Positions 27,711-39,200 of a stretch of DNA of 64,000 bases are shown one piece after another. The translations under genes were made by a program, and so were the position numbers. The DNA lies in NCBI GenBank assembly GCA_009930305.1, contig RZYM01000011.1:1-64000 (forward strand), read 5' to 3'. The notes below the pieces were generated by a model. That model was not told the DNA's origin, ran no database searches, and saw only the letters and a program-made list of their open reading frames with translations. How positions within the stretch are numbered: the stretch's first letter is position 1; the number at the start of each line of letters is the position of its first letter. This stretch comes from Bacteroidia bacterium (GTDB lineage: Bacteria > Bacteroidota > Bacteroidia > Bacteroidales > Paludibacteraceae).

Positions 27711-28898
27711 ATGGCAAAAGACAAATTTGACAGGTCGAAACCGCACGTAAACATCGGAACTATCGGTCACGTAGATCATGGTAAAACAACCTTAACAGCT
27801 GCTATTACTACAGTTTTGGCAAAGAAAGGACTTTCCGAAGTTAAATCATTCGATCAAATCGATAACGCACCGGAAGAAAAAGAACGTGGTATAACAATTA
27901 ACACATCACACGTAGAATACAAAACAAATAACCGTCACTACGCACACGTAGACTGTCCGGGACACGCTGACTATGTTAAAAACATGGTAACTGGTGCTGC
28001 TCAAATGGATGGTGCAATCATCGTTGTTGCTGCAACTGATGGTCCAATGCCTCAAACACGTGAGCATATCTTGTTAGCTCGTCAGGTAAACGTTCCTCGT
28101 CTTGTTGTATTCATGAACAAGTGCGATATGGTTGACGATCCTGAAATGTTGGATTTAGTAGAAATGGAAATGCGTGAGCTTTTAAGTTTCTATGAATTCG
28201 ATGGTGACAACACTCCTGTTATCCGTGGTTCTGCTCTAGGCGCATTAAACGGCGTCCCAGAATGGGAAGACAAAGTAATGGAATTAATGGATGCTGTTGA
28301 TACTTGGATTGAGTTACCAAAACGTGACATTGAAAAACCTTTCTTGATGCCTGTTGAAGACGTATTCTCAATTACAGGTCGTGGAACAGTTGCTACTGGA
28401 CGTATCGAAACCGGTATCGTTAAAGTTGGTGATGAAGTTCAAATCATCGGTTTAGGTGCTGATGGTAAGAAATCAGTTATTACAGGTGTTGAAATGTTCC
28501 GCAAATTGTTGGATCAAGGCGAAGCTGGTGATAATGTAGGTTTATTACTTCGTGGTATCGATAAAGATGATATCAAGCGTGGTATGGTTATTACTCACCC
28601 GGGAGCAGTTACTCCTCACGCTGAGTTCAAGGCTTCTGTCTATATATTGAAAAAAGAAGAAGGTGGTCGTCATACTCCATTCCATAATAAATATCGTCCT
28701 CAATTCTATATCCGTACATTGGATGTAACTGGTGAAATCAGTTTACCTGATGGCGTAGAAATGGTAATGCCAGGCGATAACTTGGAAATCACTGTTAAAC
28801 TAATTTTCCCAGTAGCTTGCAGCGTAGGTTTACGTTTCGCTATCCGCGAAGGTGGACGTACAGTAGGTTCTGGTCAAATTACCGAAATAGTAGGTTAA
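27711..28898 (+). CDS. tuf: Elongation factor Tu
   Basis: A 395-residue GTPase that brings aminoacyl-tRNA to the ribosome. GTP-binding motifs are GHVDHGKT (about 19-26), DCPGH and NKCD; the effector region [12 protein letters not shown] is intact; domains 2 and 3 follow to the C-terminal [15 protein letters not shown]. It lies between tRNA-Thr and tRNA-Trp, the standard Bacteroidales order. Codon use appears more selective than in neighbours, as expected for a highly expressed gene. Confidence 0.98.
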   Translation: MAKDKFDRSKPHVNIGTIGHVDHGKTTLTAAITTVLAKKGLSEVKSFDQIDNAPEEKERGITINTSHVEYKTNNRHYAHVDCPGHADYVKNMVTGAAQMDGAIIVVAATDGPMPQTREHILLARQVNVPRLVVFMNKCDMVDDPEMLDLVEMEMRELLSFYEFDGDNTPVIRGSALGALNGVPEWEDKVMELMDAVDTWIELPKRDIEKPFLMPVEDVFSITGRGTVATGRIETGIVKVGDEVQIIGLGADGKKSVITGVEMFRKLLDQGEAGDNVGLLLRGIDKDDIKRGMVITHPGAVTPHAEFKASVYILKKEEGGRHTPFHNKYRPQFYIRTLDVTGEISLPDGVEMVMPGDNLEITVKLIFPVACSVGLRFAIREGGRTVGSGQITEIVG

Positions 28899-28911
28899 TT
28901 CATTTGAAACA

Positions 28912-28951
28912 CATTTACGAAGGTTCGCCTTGCGGAGAACCTTCGTAAATG
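28912..28951 (+). terminator. 15-bp hairpin after tuf
   Basis: catttacgaaggttc (28912-28926) and its exact reverse complement (28937-28951) flank a 10-base loop. It lies 14 bases after the tuf stop. There is no T-tract after the stem, so it may be a processing site or a stabilising 3' end rather than a classic intrinsic terminator. Confidence 0.55.
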
Positions 28952-29013
28952 AATAAATGAGTTGGAGAAATTTGACTTAAAAATAACGTGAGTTGAAGAA
29001 ATTTAACTCACAT

Positions 29014-29067
29014 ACGGGTCTAGCTCAGTTGCCAAAAGTATATTAAGGTATGCTCTACTAACTGAAC
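29014..29067 (+). pseudogene. tRNA-Trp remnant, copy 1
   Basis: Acceptor 5' strand and half of the D-arm of tRNA-Trp (29014-29031), with no anticodon arm, T-arm or 3' acceptor strand. At 29052-29067 lies gctctactaactgaac, which is a D-arm-like sequence in reverse orientation. It cannot fold as a tRNA. Confidence 0.75.
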
Positions 29068-29114
29068 AGTATTCGAAAAAAAAATAACGTGAGTTGAAGA
29101 AATTTGACTCGCAT

Positions 29115-29168
29115 ACGGGTCTAGCTCAGTTGCCAAAAGTATATTAAGGTATGCTCTACTAACTGAAC
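29115..29168 (+). pseudogene. tRNA-Trp remnant, copy 2
   Basis: Same structure as copy 1: tRNA-Trp bases 1-18 at 29115-29132 and the inverted D-arm-like piece at 29153-29168. The preceding leader differs at two positions (gactcgc in place of aactcac). No anticodon or T-arm. Confidence 0.75.
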
Positions 29169-29214
29169 AGTATTCGAAAAAAAATAACGTGAGTTGAAGA
29201 AATTTAACTCACAT

Positions 29215-29287
29215 ACGGGTCTAGCTCAGTTGGTAGAGCATCGGTCTCCAAAACCGAGTGTCGGGAGTTCGAGCCTCTCGACCCGTG
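29215..29287 (+). tRNA. tRNA-Trp (anticodon CCA)
   Basis: Acceptor ACGGGTC pairs with GACCCGT, discriminator G; anticodon stem TCGGT/ACCGA with loop CTCCAAA (CCA at 29248-29250); T-stem GGGAG/CTCTC with loop TTCGAGC. It sits 18 bases before secE, the usual Bacteroidales position, and is the last and only intact member of the tandem units. Confidence 0.95.
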
Positions 29288-29305
29288 CAAACAAAATAAC
29301 TAACC

Positions 29306-29497
29306 ATGAAGGTAGTAAATTATATCAAAGAATCTTACAACGAACTCGTTCATAAAGTTTCTTGGCCAACTGCAAAGGAATTAACCAATAGTTCAATCAT
29401 CGTACTAGTAGCTTCCCTAATACTGGCGTTGATAATTTGGGTAATTGACCTTGGTTTTGAAGAAATAATGAAGTTGATTTACAGTTTGATAAGCTAA
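29306..29497 (+). CDS. secE: Preprotein translocase subunit SecE
   Basis: A 63-residue single-span membrane protein that clamps SecY in the Sec translocon. The amphipathic helix ESYNELVHKVSWPTAKELTNSS precedes the membrane segment (about 31-55). The short form with one transmembrane helix is standard outside Enterobacteria. It lies between tRNA-Trp and nusG. Confidence 0.95.
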   Translation: MKVVNYIKESYNELVHKVSWPTAKELTNSSIIVLVASLILALIIWVIDLGFEEIMKLIYSLIS

Positions 29498-29512
29498 TAC
29501 GGAGGATTAAGG

Positions 29513-30067
29513 ATGTCTGAGGCAACGGAAAAAAGATGGTACGTTCTACGTGCTATCAGTGGTAAGGAGAACAAAGTACGTGAGTACCTTGATGCAGAGA
29601 TTAAAAATAATACTGCACTCTACAACTACGTATTTCAGGTTCTGATTCCTACGGAAAAAGTATATCAAATCCGTAACGGTAAAAAGACAATCAAAGAACG
29701 GAGCTATTTGCCAGGTTATGTACTTGTAGAAGCTACACTGACAGGAGAAATTGTTCACTATTTAAGGAACATTCCTAATGTTATCGGCTTCTTAGGAGGT
29801 AATTCAGCAAATGCAACTCCTCTTCGTCAATCGGAAGTTAATCGTATTTTAGGTACGGTTGATCAACTCCAAGAAAACGAAGAAGAATTAACAGTGCCTT
29901 TCTTTGTGGGTGAAACCGTAAAAGTAATTTCAGGACCTTTCAACGACTTCTCCGGTATAATCGAAGAAGTAAATAACGAGAAAAAGAAACTGAAGGTTAT
30001 GGTCATGATTTTTGGGCGGAAAACTCCGCTTGAATTGAGCTTTATGCAAGTAGAAAAAGAACAATAA
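29513..30067 (+). CDS. nusG: Transcription termination/antitermination protein NusG
   Basis: A 184-residue transcription elongation factor that binds RNA polymerase and couples it to ribosome or Rho. The NGN domain (RWYVLRAISGKENKVREYL...LPGYVLVEATLTGEIVHYLRNIPNVIGFLG) is followed by the KOW domain (FFVGETVKVISGPFNDFSGIIEEVNNEKKKLKVMVMIFGRKTPLELSFMQVE). GGAGG lies just upstream of the ATG, one of the few clear Shine-Dalgarno-like sites here. Confidence 0.97.
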   Translation: MSEATEKRWYVLRAISGKENKVREYLDAEIKNNTALYNYVFQVLIPTEKVYQIRNGKKTIKERSYLPGYVLVEATLTGEIVHYLRNIPNVIGFLGGNSANATPLRQSEVNRILGTVDQLQENEEELTVPFFVGETVKVISGPFNDFSGIIEEVNNEKKKLKVMVMIFGRKTPLELSFMQVEKEQ

Positions 30068-30133
30068 AAGGTTACGCTTTAATTGTTCCGATTCGCATAT
30101 CATTTTTTTTATTAACAATTAGTATTTGATAAT

Positions 30134-30577
30134 ATGGCAAAAGAAGTTGCTGGACAAATCAAATTGCAAATTAAAGGCGGTGCCGCAAACCCGTCTCCTC
30201 CTATTGGTCCTGCCTTAGGTTCTAAGGGTATCAATATAATGGAGTTTTGCAAACAGTTTAATGCCAGAACACAAGACAAGGCAGGTAAAATATTACCTGT
30301 AGTTATTACGTATTACTCAGATAAGTCGTTCGATTTTATCATCAAAACGCCTCCGGTAGCAATCCAATTGTTGGAGTTATCCAAACAAAAAAGCGGATCT
30401 GCAGAACCGAATCGTAAAAAAGTCGCTGAAATTACTTGGGATCAAGTAAAAGTAATCGCTCAAGATAAAATGCCCGATTTAAACTGTTTTACAGTTGAAT
30501 CTGCAATGCGTATGGTAGCCGGAACAGCAAGAAGCATGGGTATTACTGTAAAAGGAGAATTCCCTGCAAGTAACTAA
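30134..30577 (+). CDS. rplK: 50S ribosomal protein L11
   Basis: A 147-residue ribosomal protein at the GTPase centre. [35 protein letters not shown] is diagnostic, and the C-terminal rRNA-binding domain ends [10 protein letters not shown]. It starts the rplK-rplA-rplJ-rplL block, 19 bp before rplA. Confidence 0.97.
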   Translation: MAKEVAGQIKLQIKGGAANPSPPIGPALGSKGINIMEFCKQFNARTQDKAGKILPVVITYYSDKSFDFIIKTPPVAIQLLELSKQKSGSAEPNRKKVAEITWDQVKVIAQDKMPDLNCFTVESAMRMVAGTARSMGITVKGEFPASN

Positions 30578-30595
30578 CACTTCAATTTTAAAAAA

Positions 30596-31288
30596 ATGAG
30601 TAAACAGACAAAAAATCAAAAATTGGCTGCTGCAAAGATTGAAGTAGGTAAAAACTATTCACTTGCAGAAGCATCTGCTTTGGTAAAAGAAATAACTACC
30701 ACAAAATTCGACGCGTCTGTAGATATAGACGTGCGTTTGGGTATTGACCCTCGTAAATCTAACCAAATGGTAAGAGGCGTTGTCTCTTTGCCTAATGGAA
30801 CAGGTAAATCAGTTAGGGTTCTTGCTTTATGTACACCCGACGCGGAAGCAGATGCGAAAGCAGCTGGTGCCGATTATGTCGGACTTGACGAGTACATCGA
30901 AAAGATAAAAGGTGGATGGACAGATGTTGATGTTATCATCACAATGCCTTCTATCATGGGTAAGATTGGTGCTCTAGGTCGCGTTTTAGGCCCTCGTGGC
31001 TTAATGCCAAACCCAAAGAGTGGCACCGTTACAAATGAAGTTGGCAAGGCTGTAAAAGAAGTAAAACAAGGTAAAATAGATTTCAAAGTTGATAAATCTG
31101 GTATTGTACATACCTCTGTCGGCAAAGTATCCTTCACTCCGAAACAGATTGAAGAGAATGCAAAGGAATTTATTTCAATGTTGAACAAACTGAAACCATC
31201 TTCTTCTAAAGGTGTTTATATCAAGAGCATTTATCTTTCCAGCACAATGAGCAAAGGTCTGAAAATTGACCCTAAATCTGCTGAATAA
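30596..31288 (+). CDS. rplA: 50S ribosomal protein L1
   Basis: A 230-residue L1-stalk protein that also represses its own operon in many bacteria. [39 protein letters not shown] and the signature [27 protein letters not shown] are present. The mRNA target for autoregulation was not identified in the leader. Confidence 0.97.
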   Translation: MSKQTKNQKLAAAKIEVGKNYSLAEASALVKEITTTKFDASVDIDVRLGIDPRKSNQMVRGVVSLPNGTGKSVRVLALCTPDAEADAKAAGADYVGLDEYIEKIKGGWTDVDVIITMPSIMGKIGALGRVLGPRGLMPNPKSGTVTNEVGKAVKEVKQGKIDFKVDKSGIVHTSVGKVSFTPKQIEENAKEFISMLNKLKPSSSKGVYIKSIYLSSTMSKGLKIDPKSAE

Positions 31289-31307
31289 CTTTAAAAAAAA
31301 CAACGTT

Positions 31308-31835
31308 ATGAAAAAGGAAGATAAAAGCAAAGTAATTAGTCAATTGAAAGATGCGCTAGGTCAATATAGCCATTTCTATGTTACAGACACATCAGGCTTA
31401 AACGCTGAACGTACTTATGTACTTAGAAAAAACTGCTTTCAACAAGACGTAAAATTGGTAGTTGTAAAAAACACCTTGTTCCAAAAAGCTCTTGAAGCTA
31501 CGGGTACGGACTATACTCCGTTATTCGACATTTTAAAGGGTTCCACATCGATCATGTTTTCAAATAACAGCAATGCTCCTGCTAGTCTTATCAAACAAAT
31601 GAAGAAAGATAAGGCTAACAATGACAAACCTGTATTGAAAGCTGCTTATGTACAAGAATGTTTCTATTTTGGCGAGGATCAATTAGATGCATTAGTTTCT
31701 TTGAAATCAAAGGAACAACTTCTCGGCGAGATTATTGGTATGTTACAGTCTCCTATGCAAAACGTAATATCGGCTTTGCAATCAGGCGGCAATACAATAC
31801 AGGGCGTGCTAAAAACATTAGGCGAGAAAGAATAA
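31308..31835 (+). CDS. rplJ: 50S ribosomal protein L10
   Basis: A 175-residue protein that anchors L7/L12 dimers on the ribosome. The start at MKKEDKSKVISQLKDAL (31308) is preferred to the ORF-track start at 31266, which overlaps rplA. HFYVTDTSGLNAERTYVLRKNCFQQDVKLVVVKNTLFQKAL is family-typical. The C-terminal helix (NVISALQSGGNTIQGVLKTLGEK) binds L7/L12. Confidence 0.95.
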   Translation: MKKEDKSKVISQLKDALGQYSHFYVTDTSGLNAERTYVLRKNCFQQDVKLVVVKNTLFQKALEATGTDYTPLFDILKGSTSIMFSNNSNAPASLIKQMKKDKANNDKPVLKAAYVQECFYFGEDQLDALVSLKSKEQLLGEIIGMLQSPMQNVISALQSGGNTIQGVLKTLGEKE

Positions 31836-31881
31836 CAAATTATAATTAATTTATTAGTAACTTATTTTAAATCATAAAACA

Positions 31882-32262
31882 ATGGCAGATTTGAAAAAAA
31901 TTGCAGAAGAGTTAGTAAACTTGACAGTAAAAGATGTAAATGAACTAGCTAAAATTTTAAAAGACGAATATGGTATCGAACCTGCAGCTGCTGCTGTAGC
32001 CGTAGCAGCTCCTGCTGCCGGTGGTGCTGCTGCTCCTGCTGCTGAAGAAAAAACATCTTTTGATGTTTCTTTGAAAGCCGCTGGTGCAAATAAATTGGCA
32101 ATCGTAAAACTAGTAAAAGAATTGACAGGTCTTGGCTTGAAAGAAGCTAAAGATTTAGTTGATGCTGCTCCTTCAGTAATCAAAGAAGGATTGTCAAAAG
32201 ACGATGCTGAGAATATGAAAAAACAATTGACAGAAGCTGGTGCTGAAGTTGAATTGAAGTAA
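31882..32262 (+). CDS. rplL: 50S ribosomal protein L7/L12
   Basis: A 126-residue stalk protein that recruits translation GTPases. The N-terminal dimerisation helices (about 1-32), an Ala-rich hinge ([24 protein letters not shown]) and the C-terminal domain ([38 protein letters not shown]) are complete. A long antisense ORF over it is only a shadow of the Ala-rich hinge. Confidence 0.97.
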   Translation: MADLKKIAEELVNLTVKDVNELAKILKDEYGIEPAAAAVAVAAPAAGGAAAPAAEEKTSFDVSLKAAGANKLAIVKLVKELTGLGLKEAKDLVDAAPSVIKEGLSKDDAENMKKQLTEAGAEVELK

Positions 32263-32289
32263 ACTAACATCCTGTTAATCAGGAAATCC

Positions 32290-32326
32290 GGTTTAGAACC
32301 TTAGAAATAAGGCTCTAAACCTTTTT
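32290..32326 (+). terminator. Attenuator-like hairpin between rplL and rpoB
   Basis: ggtttagaacctt (32290-32302) pairs with aaggctctaaacc (32309-32321, one mismatch) and is followed by ttttt. It lies 28 bases after rplL and about 80 before rpoB. Partial termination here would lower rpoBC relative to ribosomal protein mRNA, as in other bacteria. Confidence 0.75.
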
Positions 32327-32408
32327 ATGTTTATTAATAAAGTGGTGTTCTATTCCACCGAGAATACGGCAATCACGAGTTCATTAACCATGTTGATAGA
32401 CCTCTCGT

Positions 32409-35400
32409 ATGAGTAACCAAAGAATAAATTTTTCTTCCATTAAAAATCCGTTGGAATACCCAGATTTCCTGGAGGTACAATTGAAGTCATTCCAGGACTT
32501 TTTCCAACTTGATACCCCACCCGAAAAACGCAAGAACGAAGGTTTGTATAAAGTATTTGCGGAAAATTTTCCAATAGCAGATACTCGTAACAATTTCATC
32601 CTTGAATTTTTAGACTACTATGTAGATCCACCAAGATATAGCATTCAAGAATGCATAGAACGTGGACTAACTTACAGTGTTCCTTTAAAGGCAAAGCTGA
32701 AATTGTACTGCACCGATCCCGATCATGAAGATTTCGATACGGTAATACAAGACGTATATTTGGGCCCAATCCCGTATATGACAGAAAAGGGAACTTTTGT
32801 CATCAACGGAGCCGAACGCGTAATCGTTTCACAGTTGCACCGTTCACCTGGTGTTTTCTTTGGAAAAAGTATGCATGCAAACGGCACAAAATTATATTCG
32901 GCAAGAATTATACCTTTCCGCGGTTCCTGGATAGAATTCACAACAGACATTAACAATGTCATGTACGCATACATCGACAGAAAGAAAAAATTGCCTGTAA
33001 CAACACTTTTAAGAGCAATCGGATTTGAAAGCGACAAAGACATTTTGGAAATTTTCAGCCTTGCAGAAGAAGTTAAAGTATCAAAGGCAAGTTTGAAGAA
33101 ATCTGTAGGTCGCACATTAGCAGCACGCGTGCTGAAAACATGGGTTGAAGATTTTGTTGATGAAGATACCGGCGAAGTTGTTTCAATTGATCGTAACGAA
33201 GTTATTATCGATCGTGAAACAGTTTTAGCAGCAGAACATATTGACACTATACTAGAAGCAAATGTTCCAACAATTTTGTTGCACAGAGAGGATATAAACC
33301 AATCTGATTACACGGTTATATATAATACATTGCAGAAAGACCCAAGTAATTCGGGAAAAGAAGCAACATATTATATATATCGTCAATTACGTAATGCAGA
33401 ACCTACTGACGATGCTAGCGCACGTGAGGTTATTAACAACCTTTTCTTCTCCGAAAAGAGATACGATTTAGGTGATGTAGGTCGCTATCGCATCAACAAA
33501 AAATTGAATCTGGATATATCTCCTGAAATTAAAGTTTTAACTAAAGAAGATATTATTGCTATTATTCAATACTTAATACAACTTTTAAATTCAAAGGCAG
33601 ACGTAGATGATATAGATCATTTAAGTAATCGTCGTGTACGTACTGTTGGAGAGCAATTATACAACCAATTCGGAGTTGGACTTGCACGTATGGCACGTAC
33701 AATTCGCGAACGTATGAACGTACGCGATAACGAAGTATTTACTCCTATTGATTTGATTAATGCAAAAACCATATCGTCAGTAATCAACACGTTCTTTGGA
33801 ACAAATGCACTTTCTCAATTCATGGATCAAACCAATCCATTGGCAGAGATTACACACAAACGCCGTCTATCAGCATTAGGACCTGGTGGTTTGTCTCGTG
33901 AACGTGCAGGATTTGAGGTTCGTGACGTACACTATACACACTATGGACGTCTTTGCCCGATTGAAACCCCTGAAGGTCCAAACATCGGTTTAATTTCATC
34001 TTTATGCGTATATGCAAAAATCAACAACCTTGGATTTATCGAAACTCCATATCGCAAGGTTACCGATAAAACAGTTGATTTAAAGAAAGAAGACATCATA
34101 TATATGACCGCCGAAGAAGAAGAAGGCAAAATTATCGCTCAAGGTAATGCACCTCTTGACGACGAAGGTCATTTTACACGTGCCAAAGTTAAATCTCGCC
34201 AAGATAGCGATTTCCCTGTTGTTATACCTGAAGAAGTAGAACTTATGGACGTAGCTCCACAACAAATTGCTTCTATTGCAGCTGCATTAATCCCATTCTT
34301 GGAACACGATGATGCTAACCGTGCTTTAATGGGTTCAAACATGATGAGACAGGCAGTACCTTTGTTACATGCCGAAGCTCCTATTGTTGGTACAGGATTG
34401 GAAGGTCAACTAATACGTGATTCACGTACACAAATTACAGCTGAACGTGATGGCGTTGTTGAATTTGTTGATTCAACCTGCATTAAAGTAAAATATAATT
34501 ACTCTGACGAAGAATTGTTCGTTATGTTCGATAGTCCAATAAAAGAATATCGTATTTCTAAATTCCAAAAGACCAATCAAAGCACAACCTTCGACCTACG
34601 TCCTATTGTTAAGAAAGGGGAACGCGTTACAAAAGGTCAGATTTTGACAGAAGGTTATTCTACAGAGAATGGTGAGTTGGCAATCGGACGCAACTTAAAA
34701 GTAGCATTCATGCCTTGGAAAGGATACAACTACGAGGATGCCATCGTTATTAACGAGCGCATTGTACGTGAAGATATTTTTACTTCTGTGCATGTTGACG
34801 AATACACATTGGAGGTTCGCGAAACAAAACGCGGTATGGAGGAATTAACCTCTGATATTCCAAACGTAAGCGAAGATGCAACAAAAGATTTAGATGAAAC
34901 AGGTATTGTTCGCATTGGGGCATTAATCGAACCCGGTGATATCCTAATTGGTAAAATTACTCCTAAAGGAGAGTCAGATCCTTCTCCGGAAGAAAAATTG
35001 TTACGTGCTATATTCGGTGATAAGGCTGGTGACGTTAAAGACGCATCTTTAAAAGCATCCCCTTCATTACATGGTGTAGTTATTGGCAAACGCTTGTTCG
35101 CAAAAGTTCAAAAGGACAAGAAATCAAAGAATGCCGAGAAAGTAACAATGGCCAAATTAGAAGAAAACTTCGAAGAAGAAACTTTACAATTGAAAACTAT
35201 TTTAGTCAGTAAATTGATGGAGCTTACAAACGGAAAAACTTCGCAAGGAGTTAAAGACTTTTTAGATGCAGATGTTATTGCAAAAGGCAATAAGTTCTCA
35301 CAAAAGCAATTAATGGATGTTGATTACACAAGCGTACAAACAGGCAAGTGGACAACTGATGCACACAAAAACGATTTGATTCGCGATGTAATTCTAAATT

Positions 35401-36209
35401 ATTTGCGCCGTTACAAGGAACTAGACGCACAGCTTAAACGCGAAAAATACAATATGACTATTGGAGATGAATTACCTTCAGGTATTATCAAATTAGCTAA
35501 AGTTTATATTGCTAAGAAACGTAAAATACGCGTTGGTGATAAGATGGCAGGACGACATGGTAACAAGGGTATCGTATCAAGAATTGTACGTCAAGAAGAT
35601 ATGCCATTCTTAGAAAATGGTACGCCTGTTGATATTGTCCTAAACCCTCTGGGTGTGCCTTCTCGTATGAACCTTGGACAGATCTTTGAAACTGTTTTAG
35701 GCTGGGCAGGTAAAGAATTAGGCGTTAAATTTGCTACACCGATTTTTGATGGCGCAACTATAGACGACCTTAATATATGGACAGATAAAGCCGGTGTTCC
35801 TCGTTATGGTAAAACTTACTTGTTTGATGGTGGCACAGGCGAACGCTTCGACCAAGCTGCAACTGTAGGTGTTATTTATATGCTAAAATTAGGCCACATG
35901 GTTGATGATAAGATGCACGCACGTTCAATCGGACCGTACTCTTTAATTACTCAACAACCACTTGGAGGTAAAGCTCAATTTGGTGGTCAACGTTTTGGTG
36001 AAATGGAAGTTTGGGCATTGGAAGCATTTGGTGCTGCTCACGTATTACAAGAAATCTTGACTATTAAGTCAGATGATGTTATGGGGCGTGCAAAAGCTTA
36101 CGAAGCTATTGTTAAAGGTGATCCACTACCGCAACCTGGTATTCCGGAATCACTCAATGTATTATTACATGAGTTACGTGGTTTAGGTCTTAGCATCAAC
36201 TTAGAGTAA
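32409..36209 (+). CDS. rpoB: DNA-directed RNA polymerase subunit beta
   Basis: A 1266-residue core RNA polymerase subunit, near the usual Bacteroidales length. The rifampicin-pocket region ([37 protein letters not shown], about 460-500) has the sensitive-type Asp, His and Ser. The C-terminal part has [15 protein letters not shown] and the rpoC-contacting [24 protein letters not shown]. The start [28 protein letters not shown] is typical for the phylum. It is followed by rpoC after 12 bases. Confidence 0.98.
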   Translation: MSNQRINFSSIKNPLEYPDFLEVQLKSFQDFFQLDTPPEKRKNEGLYKVFAENFPIADTRNNFILEFLDYYVDPPRYSIQECIERGLTYSVPLKAKLKLYCTDPDHEDFDTVIQDVYLGPIPYMTEKGTFVINGAERVIVSQLHRSPGVFFGKSMHANGTKLYSARIIPFRGSWIEFTTDINNVMYAYIDRKKKLPVTTLLRAIGFESDKDILEIFSLAEEVKVSKASLKKSVGRTLAARVLKTWVEDFVDEDTGEVVSIDRNEVIIDRETVLAAEHIDTILEANVPTILLHREDINQSDYTVIYNTLQKDPSNSGKEATYYIYRQLRNAEPTDDASAREVINNLFFSEKRYDLGDVGRYRINKKLNLDISPEIKVLTKEDIIAIIQYLIQLLNSKADVDDIDHLSNRRVRTVGEQLYNQFGVGLARMARTIRERMNVRDNEVFTPIDLINAKTISSVINTFFGTNALSQFMDQTNPLAEITHKRRLSALGPGGLSRERAGFEVRDVHYTHYGRLCPIETPEGPNIGLISSLCVYAKINNLGFIETPYRKVTDKTVDLKKEDIIYMTAEEEEGKIIAQGNAPLDDEGHFTRAKVKSRQDSDFPVVIPEEVELMDVAPQQIASIAAALIPFLEHDDANRALMGSNMMRQAVPLLHAEAPIVGTGLEGQLIRDSRTQITAERDGVVEFVDSTCIKVKYNYSDEELFVMFDSPIKEYRISKFQKTNQSTTFDLRPIVKKGERVTKGQILTEGYSTENGELAIGRNLKVAFMPWKGYNYEDAIVINERIVREDIFTSVHVDEYTLEVRETKRGMEELTSDIPNVSEDATKDLDETGIVRIGALIEPGDILIGKITPKGESDPSPEEKLLRAIFGDKAGDVKDASLKASPSLHGVVIGKRLFAKVQKDKKSKNAEKVTMAKLEENFEEETLQLKTILVSKLMELTNGKTSQGVKDFLDADVIAKGNKFSQKQLMDVDYTSVQTGKWTTDAHKNDLIRDVILNYLRRYKELDAQLKREKYNMTIGDELPSGIIKLAKVYIAKKRKIRVGDKMAGRHGNKGIVSRIVRQEDMPFLENGTPVDIVLNPLGVPSRMNLGQIFETVLGWAGKELGVKFATPIFDGATIDDLNIWTDKAGVPRYGKTYLFDGGTGERFDQAATVGVIYMLKLGHMVDDKMHARSIGPYSLITQQPLGGKAQFGGQRFGEMEVWALEAFGAAHVLQEILTIKSDDVMGRAKAYEAIVKGDPLPQPGIPESLNVLLHELRGLGLSINLE

Positions 36210-36221
36210 AAAGAAAGCACT

Positions 36222-39200
36222 ATGGCATTTAGAACAGATAATAAAGTAAAAACAAACTTCAAACAAATAGCTATTGGATTGGCTTCCCCTGAAGAAATCC
36301 TAGAGCAGTCGAGTGGCGAGGTCCTAAAACCGGAAACCATAAACTACCGCACATACAAACCTGAACGTGATGGTTTGTTTTGCGAACGCATCTTTGGTCC
36401 TACAAAGGACTATGAATGCCATTGCGGAAAATACAAACGCATCCGCTATAAGGGTATTGTTTGCGACCGCTGTGGCGTTGAAGTAACAGAGAAGAAAGTA
36501 CGTCGTGAAAGAATGGGACACATACAATTAGTTGTTCCTGTTGCACACATTTGGTATTTTCGCTCATTACCAAACAAAATTGGTTATCTTTTAGGATTGC
36601 CAACTAAAAAATTGGATGCAATCATATATTATGAAAAATATGTGATTATACAAGCTGGCATACGTACCGATTTAGCAGAAGGAGATTTACTAACAGAAGA
36701 GGAATACCTCGACATAGTTGATTCTCTTCCTCGCGAAAATTATTTGTTGGAAGATACAGATCCTAATAAGTTTATCGCCAAAATGGGTGCAGATGCTGTT
36801 TACGATATGCTTACACGTTTGGATTTGGATAGCTTATCATATGAATTACGTGATAAAGCAAGCAACGACTCATCTCAACAGCGTAAAACAGAAGCATTAA
36901 AACGCTTACAAGTAATCGAATCATTCAGGGCTTCAAAAAATGTTAACAAGCCTGAATGGATGATTATGAAAGTAATCCCTGTTATCCCACCTGAATTAAG
37001 ACCTTTGGTTCCTCTTGATGGTGGACGTTTTGCAACTTCAGACTTAAATGACTTATACAGACGTGTTATTATTCGTAACAATCGTCTTAAGAAACTTATA
37101 GAGATAAAAGCTCCTGAAGTTATTTTGAGAAACGAGAAACGTATGTTGCAGGAAGCTGTAGATTCATTATTCGACAACACACGTAAGTCAACTGCTGTTA
37201 AAGCAGATGCTAATCGTCCTCTTAAATCTTTATCTGATAGTTTGAAAGGCAAACAAGGTCGTTTCCGTCAAAACTTATTAGGTAAACGTGTTGACTATTC
37301 TGCACGTTCAGTAATTGTCGTTGGACCTGAATTGAAGATGCACGAATGCGGACTTCCCAAAGACATGGCTGCTGAATTATACAAACCATTTATCATTCGT
37401 AAATTAATTGAACGTGGTATTGTAAAAACTGTAAAATCAGCTAAGAAAATTGTTGATCGTAAAGATCCTGTCGTTTGGGATATCTTGGAATATGTAATGA
37501 AAGGACATCCTGTATTACTTAACCGTGCTCCGACTTTGCACCGTTTAGGTATTCAAGCATTTCAACCTAAAATGATAGAAGGAAAAGCTATTCAGTTGCA
37601 CCCATTAGCATGTACGGCATTCAATGCTGACTTCGATGGCGACCAGATGGCTGTTCACTTACCTCTCGGTAATGATGCTGTTTTGGAAGCACAAATATTG
37701 ATGTTAGCATCACACAATATTTTAAATCCTGCAAATGGAGCTCCTATCACAGTGCCTTCACAAGATATGGTTCTTGGTCTTTACTATATGACAAAACCAA
37801 GACCTGGTGCACAAGGTGAAGGATTGAAATTTTATTCTCCAAAAGAGGTTACTATTGCATACAACGAACGTAAAGTATCATTAAACGCAAAAATAACAGT
37901 AAAAACTAAGGACGTTCAAAACGGACTTATAATTACTAGATTAATTGATACAACAGTTGGTCGTGTATTGGTTAACGAATGCGTACCTGATGAAGTAGGA
38001 TTTATCAATGAAGTGCTATCTAAAAAATCACTTCGTGATATCATTAGCAAAGTAATCAGCGTATGTGGAGTTGCTCGTACAGCCGATTTCTTAGATGAAA
38101 TCAAGAACATGGGTTATTATATGGCTTTCAAAGGATGTTTGTCTTTTAACTTACAAAACGTTATCATTCCTAAAGAAAAAGATGAATTGGTGAAAGAGGG
38201 ATATGATAAAGTTGAGGCCATATTGAATGACTATAATATGGGGTTCATTACTTACAACGAACGTTACAACCAAATCATTGATACTTGGACACACGTAAAC
38301 TCAAAATTGTCAAATATTTTGATGAAGCAATTGTCTGAAGATGATCAAGGTTTCAACTCTGTATTCATGATGTTGGATTCAGGTGCTCGTGGTTCTAAAG
38401 AGCAAATTCGTCAGTTGTCCGGTATGCGTGGTTTGATGGCAAAACCTCAGAAGGCTGGTGCCGAAGGTGGTCAAATCATTGAAAACCCTATTTTGGCTAA
38501 CTTTAAAGAGGGTCTATCTGTGTTGGAATACTTTATTTCAACCCATGGTGCTCGTAAAGGTCTGGCTGATACCGCATTAAAGACTGCAGATGCAGGTTAC
38601 TTAACACGTCGTTTGGTAGATGTATCACATGATGTTATAATAACAGAAGAAGACTGCGGCACATTACGTGGATTAGTAGCTACAGAATTAAAGAATAATG
38701 AAGATATTATTTCTTCACTTTATGAACGTATCCTAGGTAGAGTTTCTGTACACGACATTCAACATCCTTTAACAGGAAAAATAATTGTTGGAGCCGGAGA
38801 AGAAATCACAGAAGAAGCTGCAAAAACAATACAAAATTCTCCAATCGAACACGTAGAAATACGTTCGGTATTGACATGCGAATCTAAAAAAGGTGTTTGC
38901 GCAAAATGCTACGGCAGAAACTTGGCAACAGGACGCATGGTTCAAAAAGGAGAATCTGTTGGTGTTATCGCTGCACAATCTATCGGTGAACCTGGAACAC
39001 AGTTGACATTGCGTACATTCCACGTCGGTGGTGTTGCTGCGAACGTAGCTGCAGAAAATAAAATTGTATCTAGATACGATGGTATCTTAGAAATTGACGA
39101 GTTACGTACAGTTACTTCAGATGACAATGTAACATTAGTAGTAAGCCGTTTGGCTGAATTACGTATCATAGAGCCAACAACTAGAGTTGTTTTGACACAA

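Larger units (their letters stand above)
28981..29181 (+). repeat. Tandem 100/101-bp units with decayed tRNA-Trp 5' pieces
   Basis: Two units, 28981-29081 and 29082-29181, begin aaataacgtgagttgaagaa and are nearly identical. A third copy of the same leader starts at 29182 and runs into the intact tRNA-Trp. Each of the first two units has the leader hairpin gtgagtt/aactcac, then acgggtctagctcagttg (the first 18 bases of tRNA-Trp; 29014-29031 and 29115-29132), then foreign sequence ccaaaagtatattaaggtat and gctctactaactgaac, and a run of A. A degenerate leader copy (gagttggagaaatttgactt) also lies at 28959-28978. The gap 28899-29214 holds nothing else. Confidence 0.9.

Noticed and set aside
28981-29181. 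Two extra functional tRNA genes, or a CRISPR-like array
   Set aside because: The tRNA pieces lack anticodon arm, T-arm and 3' acceptor strand. The units are 100 bp with no spacer and repeat pattern and no cas genes.
30874-31188. 104-residue minus-strand ORF in rplA
   Set aside because: Fully inside rplA, no signal or domain, and expected from low stop density opposite a highly expressed gene.
31872-32270. 132-residue minus-strand ORF over rplL
   Set aside because: It is a shadow of the Ala-rich hinge and the codon bias of rplL; the plus-strand frame encodes an unmistakable L7/L12.
34730-35089. 119-residue minus-strand ORF in rpoB
   Set aside because: Shadow frame within rpoB; composition is that of the reverse of RpoB codons.
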